A stretch of DNA of 64,000 bases from Archilochus colubris (GCA_023079485.1 CM041090.1:35056874-35120873); one strand, 5' to 3'; counted from the stretch's first letter, positions 1 through 29,572 are shown. Notes: generated from the sequence alone by a model not told the origin. Translations and numbers: made by a program.

Positions 1-16292
<16,292 letters not shown>

Positions 16293-16414
16293 CCTGATAT
16301 TTTGTATTGCTATCACACTGTAATCTACTGTCGCATTAGTGTTGTGTATGAGTGGTTTGTGGACAGTTTGTGTTGGGCAGTTGTTTAGATTGCTAACACG
16401 TTGCACAAAAGAAT

Positions 16415-16420
16415 AATAAA
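16415..16420 (+). terminator. proximal AATAAA poly(A) signal candidate, CEP170B
   Basis: This hexamer lies about 120 nt after the stop codon and is followed by TGTGAGGGTG. It could give a very short 3'UTR. Confidence 0.4.
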
Positions 16421-17244
16421 TCTATGCTGTGAGGGTGAATGGAAAGTCTATGTATGCCTTTTAAACAAGACTAGCACTGTGGAGCAGCACATGTTCAGCA
16501 TAGAGGCAAACTGATTCTTAGGAAGTTACTCACTCATACTTCCCTCATGCCATAAGAGAACAGGCTCTGCATATGCTCTGTTCAGTACTGCCGAAGCTCA
16601 AGAGCTCTTGCATTGGCCTGGTTATAATTATTCAGTTTTAATGAGGCGCAGTTTAAAGGAAAACACTTCTTCCGTACCATATTTGTTTTGGGTTTGTTTG
16701 ATTATTTTTTTAAGTGTACAAGTGAAGCATTACAAATCTGTTGTAATCAATGTGCAAATCCAACAGAATAATCATGCAATAACGTGAGTTTTTAGGAGAA
16801 ACTCTGATTACAGTGGTGTATGAAGTCCTTTTCAGTGGCCATAAAAAGGCAACCACAGTGAAGTTGTGCATCCTTTTTTTCAGTACAATACCCAAAACAA
16901 GATAGAGTAAACCCTTCGTGTTTCTTTTGGGAGAGTGTAGAAGTTAATAATGGTATGAATGTATAAAGACTACTGATGCAGTTACTATTTTTGATGGTAT
17001 ATCAGGCCCAAAGCTTGAGGTAGGTACAAAAAGTCAGATTTTACAGTTTAGCTTGCCAAATTTTCATTATTTCAGTAAAAATGCTGTCTTTAAGCCGCTT
17101 TTTTGTTATTGGTTTTGTTTTGTTTTGTTTTTAAATACACGGTCTTTTTACAGTGAGCTACAAATGCTCTTGTCTGGGCCAAAGATTATGATGTTTGTGA
17201 GTAGCTAATTGCTAAAAAACCACATCTGTTCCAGTGGCTCATGT

Positions 17245-17250
17245 AATAAA
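17245..17250 (+). terminator. AATAAA candidate in CEP170B 3'UTR
   Basis: An exact hexamer about 0.95 kb after the stop codon. The downstream sequence is only weakly GT-rich. Confidence 0.3.
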
Positions 17251-17480
17251 CTTAATGCCAGTAACTGAGAACCAGTGTTCATTTGACAGCACTGAAAAAA
17301 TAATGGCTTAGATGTAGCTCCACCTTTACACCTAGTACTGTTATTAATTTTTTTTCAATGCAAAAGTACTTGAAGACCACCATTCTGTGATACTCTTCAG
17401 AAACTGGTATTCTTCAACAGCTTCAAGCATTTGGTACATTTGAGATGTTTGTCTGAATTTTACTTTCAATAAGATAGAAT

Positions 17481-17542
17481 AGAAACACTAAGAATTATGT
17501 GCAATTGCACTAGAAACACTAAGGATTATGTGCAATTGCACC
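17481..17542 (+). repeat. tandem 31-nt duplication with palindromes and miR-25/92-type seed matches
   Basis: Two adjacent 31-nt units (17481-17511 and 17512-17542) differ at only two positions. Each contains the perfect 12-bp palindrome GTGCAATTGCAC (17499-17510 and 17530-17541). The sequence GTGCAAT is a 7mer match to the seed of the miR-25/32/92/363/367 family, so the CEP170B 3'UTR has two such sites 31 nt apart. Confidence 0.8.
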
Positions 17543-17980
17543 GAGCAATTTCTTGTTTAAGAAACATTGTTTTTTTGTATACTGTCTTTCAGTTAAACTC
17601 CAAAACACTAAGCAATTTTTTTTGCTTTAAGAACAAAAATTCTGTTTTTATGGGGACCTCTTCAAGATGTGTTTGCTCCCAGTTTTTTCTGTCTTGTATC
17701 GATTCATTTTTCATTCTTCCTGGTCAAGAAACAGTAAACAAGGAAAGAAATTCTTTTATAGCTGTGGGGATACATGTACTGGGAATGGTGAGCAGATGAG
17801 TTCCACTTTGCCCTCATGGTGTGTGTAGTTTAAGCAGTGAAAATGGTTTCCCAAGCTTGACTGCTTCTTGTGTGCTGACTTTGTTTTGGGATAGGTAGTG
17901 GATTCCTTAGTTAGCTTCAGTAGTTACCTGAGCTTTTCTGCTAGAATGTTGTAACAGTGTAAACCTGTTAAAATAATTTA

Positions 17981-17986
17981 AATAAA
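17981..17986 (+). terminator. AATAAA candidate in CEP170B 3'UTR
   Basis: The hexamer lies in an A/T-rich context (TTTAAATAAACAGG). No strong GT-rich element follows at once. Confidence 0.3.
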
Positions 17987-20248
17987 CAGGGACACTCACA
18001 AAGTGTTTAATCTTACTAGCCAAGATTTCTTTCCTGGTAAAGCAGTGGGAGTTTTCTATGAATTTCAGCAGAAACAGGATCAGTCCTGAAATGGGAGTAT
18101 GCCAGCAGGCCATTAGTTTGTTTTGAGTGTGCAAGATGCTGACTGGTAAACAGGAGGTGCAAAAATCCTTTCAAGGTTTCTGGTAGGTTGCAAGACTCAT
18201 CTGCTTGTGTGGAGATGCTCTTCCATGAAGAAATCTGCTGCATTTCACTTTGGTGAATGCAGAATAAAAAAAAAAGAATTTGCCCTCGATGTTCTGCCTG
18301 TAATATATGCACTATCTGAATGTGTTAATTCAGTCGTTTATTCTGATCTGTGTTTTCTTGAAATATCTGACTGTATTCTTGATGAATATCATAAGTGGTG
18401 GTATCGTTCCTGATAAATGAGACACAACTTTTCAAGCCCTTTTTGGTTAGGGTTTGAACTGACCAGGTGCTACCCCAACTCACTAGGAGTTGAAGGACCT
18501 TCACACATAAAGGTGTTGCTGTTAGTTTCAGTTTTGCTGTAGAAATGTATGAATTACTCAGACACCTGACTTTCCTTATTATTTGATATCCCACATTTCC
18601 GCATCCTCGTGGCTATACTCAATTGGAGTTTATTTCTCTACAAGCTGTTCTTGATGGAACTTCTGTTTATTTTCACTTGAAAATTGTTTGATTCTTCTTT
18701 CATTCATGAACACTTCAGGGATGGATTTTCTTCCTTGGTTGCTCTGTTCTCAGCTTGAGAGAGAGCCCACAGACACCTTACAAACCACAAAATATGGTAC
18801 CTCTTCAAATGACTAATGAGGATGTGACAATTGGTGTCTGTGTATAATTTGGAAATGTGTATGTGAAGGGGAGGGAGGATGCACAGCTCGATTTGTTTTA
18901 TTTGTGACTCAGCCAAACCATAACACGCTTCTGTGTCCTGACACGACATTCATCCTTGGATCTTTACATTTAAAGCAGTTTTGCTAGTCAGTGGTGAAAT
19001 GCAAAGTATTTTTTTTTCTTGTATTCGCTGCTTCTGAAGTACACCCTGTTGCACTTGTCTGCTCCAGATAAGCCAAAGAGCTGGTGGGAACTCCCTCGGT
19101 CACTGCTCATTCTTACAAGCAGTACTGTATGCAGCCAGGGAACCATGTCCCTGTGTGACTCCACTGGGAACCCTAACCAATGTGTAGTGGTCTATCTGGG
19201 TGGCTCAGGATCAATCAGTGCATAAGGTGCCTCTTGGTTTCCATGTGCTACAGATGGGCCTTGGGTTGAACTTGGTTGGAGTGACACTGACCTGTGGGTC
19301 CCTCTCATCCTGTATTGCTTTCATGTGTATCTGACTAATGAAATGTAATGAGGGGTGGGATTTTCAAAGTCTTGGGGAAGCAAGTGCTCAGGTCCTTCTG
19401 GGTTTCCATATGCTTTGGGTTCCTGATGCCGTGAGCACCTTTCAAAATCTCAGCCCTCAACTCTTCCACTATACTTGAAAACCATCTCAGTTCAAGGCTT
19501 TCAAATGTAAAAACCTCTTACTCTGTTCTGATGGCGTGAATGTAAATTCCTGTGAGAATGTGTACAAGCTTTGTGAGGGAGGTCCTAAATGTGTTTGCAG
19601 TGATGTCTTCTTGTGGTCATGCTCCAAGAGAAAAGAACGTCTGCATCATCTGTGAGTATTTTAGTAAAGGTACAACTAGTGGAATGTTTACATACAGCCT
19701 ACTGAAAATAGGGAGGGGAAAAAACAGATTAAAAGTGTAAAGTATTTAAGTGCAAGATTCTACTAGTTTTTTCTTGTTTTGCAGATCACACTAGCTATTT
19801 TTGAAGTTCAGTAGGTGTGTATAACTTTTACAAAGACCAGACAGAACTACCTGTTCACTTTTGATGTGCCCCATGCTGAATTGTGCCTATTTCACTCTCT
19901 GCTGTTGTTATGCTGCTGATTCTGCTGTTCTGAACTGTTCACTGGATCATTCCATTTGCATGCAACACAAATGCAAGCTGAGCTGTCTGAGAGTAAAGCT
20001 GAAACACATTTGTATAACTTGAATCGATTAATGACCTTCTCTTTTCCACACCCTCTTGAAATGCTGTGTATAATTTTGATTTGTTTCTCCTGCCCTGATT
20101 TTTTTTTCCTGCTTTTTTTTTTTTTTTTGAATGGTAATTTATTTTTGTTTGGATTATAGGCAATATCTGTACATTTTGTTTCAAGTTGATATTGTGGACG
20201 TCTTTAAAAAAAATGTTATTTTATATAATTTTATCATAAAGTTGCTCT

Positions 20249-20254
20249 AATAAA
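20249..20254 (+). terminator. distal AATAAA poly(A) signal, CEP170B
   Basis: The hexamer follows a T-rich stretch. Downstream are a T-rich element and TGTGACAATTATTCTGGATTT, then GTGT. It looks the strongest of the four candidates and is the last before the intergenic repeats. Confidence 0.6.
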
Positions 20255-21802
20255 TCTTTCTTTTATCATGTGACAATTATTCTGGATTTTGTGTATTGAT
20301 TTGGAGGGGAGTATGTGTTTGGAGGACTAAGTTTTTCAACTCCTGTTTCACTGGTGTTAAATACAGTGTATTGAAAGAATTTTCAGCAACTAAAGACTCA
20401 GAACATGGCTTGACCCATCCTGGAGAGACCTAAGGGTGGGACAGATCCCTCTCTAATAGAACAGACTCCCCTTCTCCTGCCTCCATAGTTACAGAGCTGA
20501 AGTCTGCAAGTCCCCATCACCTGAAGGTGGTCTTTTGCAATAATGTGGTGGTAGCTGATTTAATTTTTAGTATTGTTTTATTTCATTGCCATGATTAAAA
20601 ATGGTAATTAAATCCAGCCTGGATATGATCATTCCTCATCAGGTACGTGATTATAAGAAAGTGTTATACTCACTCTTGCTCTCACCTACAAATATATATA
20701 TAAATGTGAACATATATTGGAGTTTCTGCGTTCAGGAAATTATTTTGATTTTTCCCTTTCTCCATCACTGTCCTCCTTCTCCCCTGTTGTTCTGTCTGAC
20801 CTTTGAATCTTTCATGGTATTTTTGAAATAACATTAAATCCTCCTTCCCCTCTGCACAGCATTCAGGTGGCTGCAGCCTCTCCTGCTTTGCCTGGTGCTG
20901 CATGGGACTCCTGCTCTATGTCCTCTGCATTAGTGCAGCTTTGATAGGAAGCAGAACATGTGCAGCTGATAAAGGCATTGCATTGCTTGCCAGCAATAAC
21001 TAAAATGCAGAAAAAGGGGAAGAAAATAATATTAGTACCTGACCAACACCACTGGGAGATTTCCATTTCCTGGTGTCCTTGTATTAGGCAGTTGAATATG
21101 AAAGCTTCTATGCTTAAAGTTTTAGGCAGGGATTTTGTGTTTTTAAACCATAAATAAGTAGTTCTTCTGTCTCTGTTAAAAACCTTTCTTAAACTTTGTT
21201 TGTGTACACTTTATCTGCAGAGAAGACTTTCTCTCCTTAAAATACAGGGCTGGGTTACACACTCATTGCATCTCCTCTCCACAGGCTTCCCCAGCAGCAC
21301 TGAGTGATATTTGTGTTGGGATGCTATGCAAAGTGCCCTTTTGAAATCAATAGTGTATCCACTTCATTAATTTTTAACAATCTGACTGAATAAACGTAAG
21401 AGGTATTGGAAGTGTAGCCAAAGCTATTTGTAGCGTAATGAAAACTGCTATCTGGCAGAATGTAAAAAAAAAGATTGATGGCAACAATAATGATTTCCTC
21501 TGTGCATCTTCCTGCCGAGTGTTCAGCTGCAGTCCTGCCTGGCTCTTCAGTGTCCTCATCTGCTTTAGGAAATAGAGCCTGGTTTTCCACATGTGTGTAG
21601 ACAGGATCACCAGAAAGTGCTGCTGTGAGCAGAGCTTGCAGGATCCCTCCTTTGAAGAAGACTTTTAAGTCATCAGAGAGACAGGTTCTCATTTTCTGAC
21701 ATCATGTGAAAATCTACCAATAGACTCTCATCTGTGATGGTGTGGGAGGATGATGCCTTTTTCAACAAGGGCACTTGTGAACTGTTCAAGAGCAAAGCTC
21801 TC

Positions 21803-22036
21803 TTAGGTTGGATATTTGAAAGAATTTCTTTACCGAGAGGGTGATCAGGCACTGGAATGGGCTGCCCAGGGAAGTAGTGGATTCTCCATCCCTGGAGATG
21901 AAAAAAGAGAATGGATGTGGCACTCAGTGTCATAGTCTAGTAACTGCAGCTGTAGTGGATCAAGAGTTGGATTTGATGATCTCTGAGGTCCCTTTCAACC
22001 CAGCCTATTCTATGATGCTATGATTCTATGATTCTG
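21803..22036 (+). mobile_element. CR1 LINE 3' fragment
   Basis: The stretch reads TTGGATATTTGAAAGAATTT, then GGGCTGCCCAGGGAAGTAGT, and ends in ATTCTATG-type repeats (TCTATGATGCTATGATTCTA). These are the hallmarks of an avian CR1 3' end. It is 5' truncated to about 230 bp. Confidence 0.9.
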
Positions 22037-25000
22037 CTGGTCTTGGCATTTTCTGGTGGGATGGGGTATTAGTTGGTGGTTGTGTTGCTTTCCTCAAGAA
22101 GGGTACAACAATATGCATGGATGCACCCTTGCAGATACTTGGAGCACCTGTGCCTGGGAGCAAGCTTGATGCAGTTATCTAGAAGTATTTTATATTAATG
22201 TATTGTTTGTGTAGATTTCTGAACAACACAGAGTGAGTAAGGGAAGCCAAGAAAAATCAATGTGAGAAAATACTACTCACTAAGACTCTACCTTCTTTGT
22301 GCTTTTCTTATCCTTCTCTGACTGAAGTTACTGAAAATACTGTGCTTGGTGAAAGAATTAGTGCCAGAAAAGGCTTGTTCAGCAGTAATGCTTCCGCCTC
22401 CAACTCACAGGGACAATGGGAAGAAAAAAAATGTAAACCCAAAATGTGACATCCACGTGGTGCTTTGGCATGCTTCGTAGACAAGGAGGGATACAGAGTT
22501 GGGTGAAATTTTGTTTCAGGAAGAGAACCTGTGGACCCAGCAGTAACCAGGAAGGGCAGGTTGTTCTTCTGGGTGGCACATTTCTCCTAGGGAATGGATC
22601 TTCATCCCAGCTCCTGATAGCTGGGCAGGCTGAGAGAGGATGTGTTATAACACAGACCGTAACACACCTTCACCACAGGCAAAGCAACCTCTGCGTAAGC
22701 AAGAAAATTGTTCTTTGTCTTCAGGAGAACATGAGGATAGTGGTTGCATCAGGCTAGTGGTTTCCTGGCTTGCCAGGCACTTTGCAAATTGATGAGAAGG
22801 AGTGTGATTTTTGAAACAAGAAGCCAGATTATATTCAAGGCAGAGAGCACACACTGAAGCTTTTCCTTATGCTTGTGGGTTGTTTTTCCTAGGTGCAATG
22901 GGAGGGCATGTATCACCCCAGCTGTAACAAGACAGACAACAAAGGACTCTGCAGTCAATTGAGACCTGCAAATAAGTGTTTTGGTTTTTTTTTTAATTTG
23001 AAATATTTTTTTCCACACAAAATGCAGCTGTCAAATATTTCATTTTAGATTGAACAAAATTACTCCAAGTATTAAATTTATTTCAAGTTAAATGTTTCGA
23101 GCCCATTGCTTGATATTTTAGTGAGTTTGTTGATTTTTTTTTTTAAGTTGAAATCAAGTAAATATTTAAAATACTTTAAATCAAAACAAACAAAATTGTA
23201 TTTAGACTTGGAAATTTTCTTTAGGCTTCATGGGTATCACTTCCTAATTCTTGGCCTAAAATGACTTTTTGCTTTGTTTTTTTTTTAGTCTTTCCTTGGG
23301 TTTATTTAAGTATACAATCTTCTGGCACAATATATAAACAGAGCATTTCTCTTCTCAAGTGTGAGGGCTCTGGCTGTTCCTGCCTCCCATCTTTCTGTCA
23401 GCTGTTGGTGTTCAGAGCCCTGCTGCCTAGTCCTGGAGAAATGGAAAATGTAGTTTTATAGTCATCTCTGCAGTGGCAGTGATGTTTCTGTCTATAATTA
23501 GCTCTCAGAGATGAGAACATGTTAAGCTGGCAGTTTCTTCTTAGCAAACCTCCCACACAGGCATTAAAAGATCTTTCGCTGTATCTTTTAATGCACTCTT
23601 CTACCAAGCGGAGTCCAGGCATGCTCTTCAGAGGGAGTTCATTAACCACAGAGTGGCATCCAACTGTACAGTGAGAGATGTATTTACTCCGTGTGTGGGA
23701 TGGTGGGAAGTCATCCAGAGCAACTGGTAGAAAGAGCCTTGTCAGAGAGATGGGGAAGAGGATGAATAAAAAAAGATTGCTTGTTTGCTCTGAAGCTTGC
23801 CTTTTCTTCCTCCAATTGCAGGAGTTCTTCAAATAAATCATATTCTTCCAACACACCCATTTCCATCCTTAAACCCTGAAAGCTACAACATTGCTTTCAG
23901 GAATTGCATAATTGGTGTTGGGCTGGGACGTGAGAACAGATAAGCAGAAGGAAACCAGGCTTTTGCAAGCTGCAGAGGAGAAGGATGTGATTAATCAGAG
24001 CTCTAAGTGGTTACTGAGCTTCCAAGGAGAAGCAGCAGCACATGTCTTTTCTGAAAGCTGCTCTTCCCCCTGATATAACCCAGCCTCTCCCAGTTTGAAC
24101 TAAACTGCTGATAGTGGACCAATAAAGAAGTCCTGAACTTCATACAAATGTGCTGCTCTTCTGTGGTACAATCCTGAACTCCATGAGGTCACCGGGAGTT
24201 TTTGTGATTTGTGTTTGCAGGGTTCATGCCAGGATTTCAGTCCTGCATGTAATCAGGGGCAGGTAGCTGGCGGCTGAGATTGGGAACATGTGGAGCACAC
24301 ACTGCTGAGGTGCTGAGCTGAAATATTTGGTTTACATGCTCAGCCTCTGAAGTCAGTCAGGTACAGTTTAGCAGGGTGGTTTGCTGGAGTTGCCTCTTTT
24401 CCTGATCACAAGTGAAGCCTGAGTCAAGCAGAATCCTGCCTTGAGCTTCCTGATAATTTAAGCCTTAAGGGATGGTGTTGCCTTTGCCATGTTTCTAAGC
24501 CCTGTCTTAATAGAGATTTTTGGACAGCCCCACCGGCAGATGGTGTGTGCACAGCAGTAAGTTTGGGAGAGAGCTGGGTGGTCAGACAGGCATCCTGTCT
24601 GCTTCACCCTCTTCTTTTCTCTCACTTTTGGCCTTCATACTCCTTGTGCTTTGATCCCAGGCAAAGCAAAGGATTCATGACACCTTCAGCTTCCTGAGAG
24701 AAAGGCCTCTCTCTGCCATACCTGGCCTACCATCCAGTTCCTCTTAGCTTTTCCATCTCCAGCAGCTTAATATGTCATGATCCTTCTTGGCTCTCAATTG
24801 TCTCTTCTTCCATCCTCCCTCCCCTCCAGCAGCCTTCCTCAGGTGCTGAACTAGGGAACTGCATTCTTTGGTTCAGTGGGATGGAGAGACTGCCTGGACA
24901 GAAACAGTGGTGCTGCAGTGCTGGGTTGTTCCCTGTGAGGTGCAGTCAATGGGTTTTTATGGAAGACAAAATTTCATAGAAGCTGCCTCAAATTCAGCAT

Positions 25001-25335
25001 TGCATATGGCATTCTCCCTCAGCATCACAGCAAATGCCAAATACCTTTGGTTTAAAGTGAAAATCTATTAGTTCCAAGGAAATTGTTTGCTTCCTTATGT
25101 TTGTACAAGGATGACTGAGAAGGAGAGTGCTTGCAAGAACTGGGTTGAGAGGTAGTTTTGGGGGTTTTATTTGTCTGTTTAAAATGAAGTTTGTGGTGAG
25201 TTAAGAACGAAGCAGTGAGAATACTTCCCTGACTGAGACACAAACTTCACTGAAGCTGAGCAGTGCTTTCAACCAGTCTTCTAGTGCTGATCAAGGCTCT
25301 GATCTTAAACTCAGCACTTGGACTCTGCTCTTCCC

Positions 25336-25900
25336 CCTCTACTCTGCTCTTGTGAGATCCCACCTGGAGTACCACATCCAGTTCTGGAGCCCCTGTTACA
25401 AGGAAGATGTGGATGTGCTGGAGCATGGCCAGAGAAGGGCCATGACGATGATCAGAGGGCTGGAGCACCTCTCCTGTGAAGACAAACAGAGAGTTGGGGT
25501 TATTCAGTCTGAAGAGGAGAAGGCTCTGAGGAGACCTTATTGTAGCCTTCAGTATCTGAAGGGTCCCTACAAGAAAGCTGGTGATGGACTTTTTAGGATG
25601 TCAGGTAGTGACAGGACATGGGGGAATGGTTTCAAACTAGAGGAGAATAGATTTAGATTACATTTAGATTACATATTAGAAAGAAGTTCTTCACCATGAG
25701 GGTGGTGAAATACTGGAACAATTTGCCCAGAGAGGTGGTGGAAGCCCCATCCCTTGAAGTTTTTAAGGCCAGTTTGGACAGGGCTCTGAGCAACCTGATC
25801 CAGTGGGAAGTGTCCCTGCCTATGGCAGGGGAGTTGGAACTGGATGATTTTAAAGGTACCTCCCAACACTGAAAATTCTATGATTCTATGATTCTATGAC
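25336..25900 (+). mobile_element. CR1 LINE 3' end, about 565 bp
   Basis: The sequence includes GAGTACCACATCCAGTTCTG, GAGAGTTGGGGTTATTCAG and AGAGGTGGTGGAAGCCCC. It ends in three ATTCTATG units, the typical CR1 terminus. The reverse-transcriptase frame is broken by stops and indels. It is the longest CR1 copy in the window. Confidence 0.92.
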
Positions 25901-27214
25901 ATTCAACAAAGTTGGAACCAGGTCAGGCGCTGTGGGAAGTTATGCCAAAGAGGTGAAGATCAGGCCCTGAAGTCTGAGAACTGGGTTGCAACAACTAGAT
26001 AATAATCTGGGACTTGGCCAGTGTGTGCTGTGAAACTTGGTGTTAAAGAGGAAGTAATCTGCAGCAGCAAGAGGAAAAAAACCAGAAGAAACCAAAACAA
26101 GCTGCTGGTGAAAAGCTTGTGCACTGTCTCTTGTAAGTACAGTTGTAAGTAACATCAGACTACAGCAGGACATCCACAGAGGAGAAGCTCTTCCAGGATG
26201 GTAAGTGCCTTTGCTGTCATCTTGAGTGTGGTGGGGGCTGGACATGGAGACACGAATACACTTTGGTCATTTGAGGAGCTCCAAATTGCTTTTTAGGAAA
26301 GGTTTGTATAGTAAAAAATCTCATCCTTGTGTTTGAAAACTGAAATCTGAAGTGGTTTGATGCTGGTGAAGTACCAGAAATTATTTTGGGAGCAGGAAGA
26401 AAGCACCCTTAGTGTTATAAACAGCCTCCCGTGGGTACTCAGCAGATTGTGGTACATTAGCTTGTCTTCCAGTCTGTGAAGAAATGATAAGTAGCACTTG
26501 TATTTGGTAGCCTTTGGATGAACTTTAGTCATTGTAATTGGTAGTTTGTAACGCCCTGAAAGCTTCCAGGGAGCCACAGTTGATTTCTGTCCAGCTACAG
26601 CGTTATTTTAAAGAATTCTGGTTGAATCTGTGATATTTTCTTTCCTGAAAGTTAAATTCATATTTTAGTGCAGTTCTCATGACTTCTGTGTAGCAGCTGG
26701 GAATCTAACCTATTGCTGTCCAAATGGGACTTTTTTTGAACCAAGTATTTTGAACCAACATACTCCAGTATGATATCTGTTTGCTCTCATATTTTGAGAG
26801 ATATGCTGCTGTTAGAAGCTGTTTTGTAATGGCTGCTGAAAAAGAGAACTGAAACAAGTTGTTTCCCCCAAGCCCCCTCCTTCTGAAGCCATCGAAGGCT
26901 GAAAGGGCTCCTGCAGCTGCAGTGCCTTACCCAGACACTGCCTGGGGTTCAGAATCAGCATTTTTGCTTTGGGGCCAGAGGGACTCTGGGCTCTGTTGGA
27001 CTGGGCCAAAGGGCTGTTGCTGGTGTTCAATTGTATTTCTTCTCCACCTTTAAAATCCCTCTGCCTCACTTTTCTACAAAATTCCCAGGCATCTTCTCTC
27101 TTGCTCTTTCTTCCACAAAGTTTTCTGGGGTTTGGGGCCTTTGACCACTGTCTCTCATGAATGGTGTGAGCTGCTGTCACATCTTTCTCTGTGCCTTGTG
27201 TTCTATCTCCCCTC

Positions 27215-27272
27215 TGCTTAGGCTATAAGCTCTTTGGGATAAGACACAGCATCTTTGTGCTGTGTTTAAACC
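27215..27272. repeat. possible ancient LINE/SINE remnant
   Basis: The stretch GCTATAAGCTCTTTGGGATA followed by GACACAGCATCTTTGTGCTG resembles the 3' tails of old L3/CR1-related and MIR-like repeats shared by amniotes. The match is from memory and short. Confidence 0.3.
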
Positions 27273-27291
27273 GTGAGCTGGTATTTCAGGG

Positions 27292-27897
27292 TGTCATGGT
27301 TTAATTCCAACCCACAACTAAACACCACACAGCTGCTTGCTCACTCCTCCCCCTGCCCTTCCTTCTGCCCAGGTGGAATGGGGAGGAGAATCAGAAAACA
27401 AAAACCAAAAACCAAGCAACCAAACTTAATGATTGATATAAGGACAGTTCTAATAATTGAAATAAAATAATAATAGTAACTATAATAATGAAAAAGGATG
27501 TTACAAAAAACCCCAAACAAACAAAAAAAAACCCCAAGAAAGACAAGTGATACACAATACAATTGCTCACCACCCCCTGACTGATGCCCAGCCAGTCCCC
27601 AAGCAGAGATTGTCCCCTCCCAATCAGACCCCCTGGTTTATATAATGTACATGACCTCATATGGATTATCCCTTTGGCTAGTTTGGGTCATCTGCTCTCC
27701 CTGTGCTCCCACAGTCTCTTGTGCAGCTCCCTGAAGGATGAGTGGGGGAAGTCGAAAAGTCTTTGACTTAGGCTGAGTACAAGTTAGCAAAAAATCAAAG
27801 AGTGTGTTAGCAGCATTTTCTCTTATTAAATCCAAAACAGAGCACTGTGCCAGCTTCTAGGGAGGAAATAAACTCTATCCCAGCTGAAAGCAGAACA
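27292..27897. mobile_element. solo LTR of an endogenous retrovirus, with target-site duplication
   Basis: The element is 606 bp. It begins TGTCATGGTT and ends GCAGAACA, so it has the TG...CA ends of an LTR. The direct repeat CAGGG lies immediately outside both ends (27287-27291 and 27898-27902), a perfect 5-bp target-site duplication. The body resembles an LTR type common in bird genomes (AATAATTGAAATAAAATAAT, GACAAGTGATACACAATACA). Five-base duplications are usual for ERVL-like elements. No internal viral genes flank it, so it is a solo LTR left by recombination. Its transcriptional orientation is not clear to me. Confidence 0.9.
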
Positions 27898-29572
27898 CAG
27901 GGGCCTGGGGAGCTGATATTCACCAGCAAATGGCCAACTGTCCTTCACTGCTGGCAGCAGCTTAGCTTCTCCAGGGCTGGGAGAATGGTTACTCACCTGC
28001 CAGTATTTATAACTGTTCTTTATATAAAACCTTGAATCTGAATCTGGGGTGGCAAAAGGAAGTGCCAGTGAAAAGTATGAGAAAAACTGCTGTGGAAGGA
28101 AGTATGGAAAAAATGCTGCTGTGCTGAAATAATGAAACAGGTCCTGAAACAGAAAGTGAGCTTTCACCTCTGCAGCTCTAGCATGCTTTTAAGCATGACT
28201 GTTCTTTTTCTTTCTTCCTTCTCCACCTTCCTCATTCTCCCATGTCTGCTTTTTTACCTTTTCACACCCTTCTCTGCATTCCTGAAGTCACTGTTTCAGA
28301 TCCACCTCCCTTGCCTCCTAAGACATCCTCCACCTCTTTGGTTCAGCCCCACTAGTTCTTGTGAGTTGGGTCATTAAGAGGCCTCTGGGGCTGTGTCCTT
28401 GCTGTGTCCAACTCCTGCCTGTCCCATGCAGTCACAGCATCCGTACAGAAAGGTGGAGAGGGCAGGAGCTGGACTCAGCATTGATATGTGTGGCAGTTCT
28501 GCCTTACTGGTGTGGGAGGGCAGATACCAGGAGCATATCCAGTTTGGGTCACAACAGCTGTGAACATATGGCAAAGATGGATGGGACAAGCCTGGCAGGA
28601 TACCTCCTACCTAACACTTTCAGGAGTGTGGCCACCCACAGAGCCACTGCCTATCTGATACCGTGACAGCATGTCCATCCTCCAGGCTACAAATGCCCAG
28701 TGGCTCAGGGATAGGAAGGAATAGTCTGGAGACTGGACAGGTGATGGTATCATCTGATAGGATTTTTTTAAATACCCCAGGATGTGATTCTTGCTTCTGA
28801 ACATGGAAAACAGCAGCTGGCTCTGGTGGGGTGAATTTACCTCCGCTAGTGCAGGGGGTGATTCATGACCCATGTGTGGAGCATCTGAGAAGTTTTTCCT
28901 TTAACCTTTTAAGAAGGCAAAATAGGTCAAGCACCCGTAGCCTACCATCTGCAGGGAGTTTGTGCATATTTTGGTATTTGCTCTGTTTGCCCCTGCTGGT
29001 GATAGCACAAGACTGGAGCAATACTGTCTGAGGAGAAAAAGAAGTTAATTTATTTCCCAGGGTCAGGATTGCACGAGGGGAGGAGAGGAGGTTTATATTT
29101 TGGCCTGGTCCCTGTCCCCCTCTGGAGGAGACATCAGCATTGAAGGCAATTCACACACAGAGGAAGAGGCAGGAGCCTAAGAGTCAGATGGAGGGTGACA
29201 TTGATTCTGTGCACTATCACCCACAGCGTCTGCACTTAATTAAAGTTTGTTGGCAAATGTGCTAACTTGCATCAGGACAAAAGCAAGGTTTGTTGGATAA
29301 CTTGAAGAAGAAGTTGTTTACACGTAAATTACTGTGGTGATTTATGTCTGTAGACAACACTAAGGGAAAACTGCAGGGACCTGCCTATCTCACTTTGGAG
29401 TCTGTTAGTGTCACTGAATGCAGTGAGGATGTTGCACATGTTGATCCGTTCTTAAATCTTAGAGCACTATGTAAAGCAATACCAGTAATCTGGTTTTTTA
29501 GTCTGTAACTGGCTTTATGCAAATGTTGCTGAAAGCTTTTATTTTCCCCTTGCATATATTTCTGTTTTTCAG

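Larger units (their letters stand above)
16293..20275 (+). other. CEP170B: CEP170B 3'UTR (probable extent)
   Basis: There is no convincing coding exon here. The stretch is AT-rich with T-runs and contains four AATAAA hexamers. The last one (20249) sits in a T-rich context followed by a GT-rich stretch, which fits the distal cleavage site; use of earlier signals would give shorter 3'UTRs. The end position is an inference from the hexamer. Confidence 0.6.
20276..29572. other. intergenic region between CEP170B and PLD4
   Basis: About 9.3 kb without a gene that I can support. It holds two plus-oriented CR1 fragments, a solo LTR and a possible old interspersed-repeat remnant near 27215. Any 5' untranslated exon and the promoter of PLD4 must lie here, but I could not place them. 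Confidence 0.7.

Noticed and set aside
23398..23856. 152-codon minus-strand open frame
   Set aside because: There is no recognisable motif, no repeat match that I know, and no partner exons; chance openness is likely.
25352..25699. 115-codon open frame
   Set aside because: It lies inside a CR1 3' fragment and is a relic of that element, not a host gene.
27341..27660. Minus-strand frames rich in Ile/Phe/Tyr
   Set aside because: They fall in the A-rich part of the solo LTR and have no known product.
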